The position numbers were made by a program, and so were the translations under genes. The notes under the pieces are model-generated. The model did not search any database, had not been told where the DNA came from, and worked only from the letters and a program-made list of their open reading frames with translations. Shown piece by piece: positions 6,017-6,266 of a DNA stretch of 6,266 nt (position 1 is its first letter; every line of letters starts with the position of its first letter). The stretch covers positions 1 to 6,266 of the forward strand of contig PWXL01000275.1 in the NCBI GenBank assembly GCA_003561145.1. Reading direction: 5' to 3'. The stretch is from Candidatus Atribacteria bacterium (GTDB lineage: Bacteria; Atribacterota; Atribacteria; Atribacterales; Atribacteraceae).

Positions 6017-6120
6017 ACTCCCTCGGCCCACCGAGGGCCCCAAGGAATGAAAATGTAGTTTCAATTCGAGGATTGAGACACGTCTTACTTCTTACGTCTC
6101 ACTTCTCACCGTATTGACAA
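6017..6120. repeat. Structured non-coding segment that interrupts the isomerase gene
   Basis: About 104 bp unlike the flanking genes lies between two copies of AGGAGGC (6010-6016 and 6121-6127). Within it are a GC-rich hairpin CCCTCGG-CCCA-CCGAGGG (6020-6037), a second stem GAATGAAA/TTTCaATTC with one bulged base (6045-6067), and a heptamer tract (6080-6107). Its frame stays open to a TGA at 6115-6117, but the translation (for example HSLGPPRAPRNENVV) is not protein-like for the isomerase. It could be a small palindromic repeat element or a deletion junction; no transposase is present. Confidence 0.5.
6080..6107. repeat. Four tandem degenerate heptamers, consensus ACKTCTY
   Basis: Units are ACGTCTT (6080-6086), ACTTCTT (6087-6093), ACGTCTC (6094-6100) and ACTTCTC (6101-6107), followed by AC. 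It can also be read as a 14-bp unit repeated twice with two T/C differences. On the other strand the unit reads RAGAMGT. It is too short and regular to be coding and has no counterpart elsewhere in the window. Confidence 0.75.
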
Positions 6121-6126
6121 AGGAGG
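6119..6126 (+). promoter_or_regulatory. Ribosome binding site selecting a TTG start
   Basis: AAAGGAGG lies 6 bp before the TTG at 6133-6135. The next in-frame ATG is at residue 16, inside the nucleotide-binding glycine motif, so TTG is the only sensible start for the oxidoreductase. Confidence 0.8.
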
Positions 6127-6132
6127 CTCGCA

Positions 6133-6266
6133 TTGAAGCCAGTACGTTTTGTCTTGGTCGGTGCCGGCAGAGCCGGTATGGTGCACGCAAACAATCTTGT
6201 TCACTATATCCCCGAAGGAGAGCTTGTTGCAATCGTTGACGTAAACCGTGATACTGCGGAGAGGTC
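6133..6266 (+). CDS. Gfo/Idh/MocA-family oxidoreductase, N-terminal part (runs off window)
   Basis: An NAD(P)-dependent sugar or cyclitol oxidoreductase, cytoplasmic; only 44 codons are visible. Translation from the TTG start gives KPVRFVLVGAGRAGMVHANN. This is the first Rossmann strand and glycine-rich turn GAGRAG (G10, G12, G15), followed by a helix and the second strand ELVAIVDVN. D36 at the end of that strand suggests NAD preference. Family members oxidise or reduce inositols, glucose, glucosides, amino-sugars and related compounds, which fits a locus with a sugar transporter and a polyol-type dehydrogenase. It lies directly after the interrupted isomerase gene with its own strong ribosome site, so it may still be translated from the enzyme transcript. 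The substrate cannot be told from this fragment, and the catalytic EKP-type motif lies outside the window. Confidence 0.85.
   Translation, partial: MKPVRFVLVGAGRAGMVHANNLVHYIPEGELVAIVDVNRDTAER

Noticed and set aside
6080..6107. Heptamer tract as a CRISPR array
   Set aside because: The units are 7 bp and contiguous, with no spacers and no cas genes nearby.
5851..6117. Separate short gene starting at a TTG
   Set aside because: Its first part continues the isomerase reading in the same frame past the TAA at 5833, there is no ribosome site before the TTG, and its last third is the repeat segment.
6114..6119. TTGACA as a -35 element for the oxidoreductase
   Set aside because: No acceptable -10 lies 15-19 bp downstream, and that distance already falls inside the coding region.

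Overview
This is bacterial DNA of roughly mid-40s percent GC, and every coding region lies on the + strand. Strong Shine-Dalgarno sites (AGGAGG type) precede most genes. The layout is a local carbohydrate-uptake and catabolism locus: the tail of a GntR/HutC-type regulator (1-600), a family 1 sugar-binding protein (754-2028), two MalF/MalG-type ABC permeases (2111-3004, 3063-3896), a 468-bp non-coding gap, a zinc-type medium-chain dehydrogenase (4365-5411), a broken isomerase gene (5441-about 6015) and the first 44 codons of a Gfo/Idh/MocA oxidoreductase (6133-6266, cut by the window end). The species cannot be fixed from the sequence. The binding protein has a signal peptidase I type leader with no lipobox cysteine, which fits a diderm or an atypical Gram-positive better than a typical low-GC Firmicute.

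The regulator, transporter and enzymes make sense together. A GntR/UTRA protein would sense a sugar-like ligand and control the transporter, possibly through a 22-bp imperfect palindrome at 645-666. The binding protein and two permeases would import a sugar, polyol or sugar acid, using an ATPase encoded elsewhere. The dehydrogenase and the Gfo/Idh protein would then oxidise or reduce the substrate. The substrate cannot be read from the sequence. A perfect 30-bp palindrome (2053-2082) sits between the binding-protein gene and the first permease gene, where a hairpin could lower permease expression relative to the binding protein.

The most unusual part is 5441-6132. The isomerase-like gene (L-fucose/L-arabinose isomerase type, tentative) has a one-base loss in an A run near 5750-5755, an in-frame TAA at 5833-5835, and an abrupt end of plausible protein near 6015, after about 190 of the several hundred residues normal for the family. 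It is replaced there by a roughly 100-bp segment unlike its surroundings. This holds a GC-rich hairpin (6020-6037), a second bulged hairpin (6045-6067) and four tandem degenerate heptamers ACKTCTY (6080-6107), and is flanked by the direct repeat AGGAGGC. The segment looks like a small palindromic repeat element, or the scar of a deletion, inside a decaying catabolic gene. I saw no CRISPR array, tRNA, rRNA or transposase, and no convincing wholly new system.
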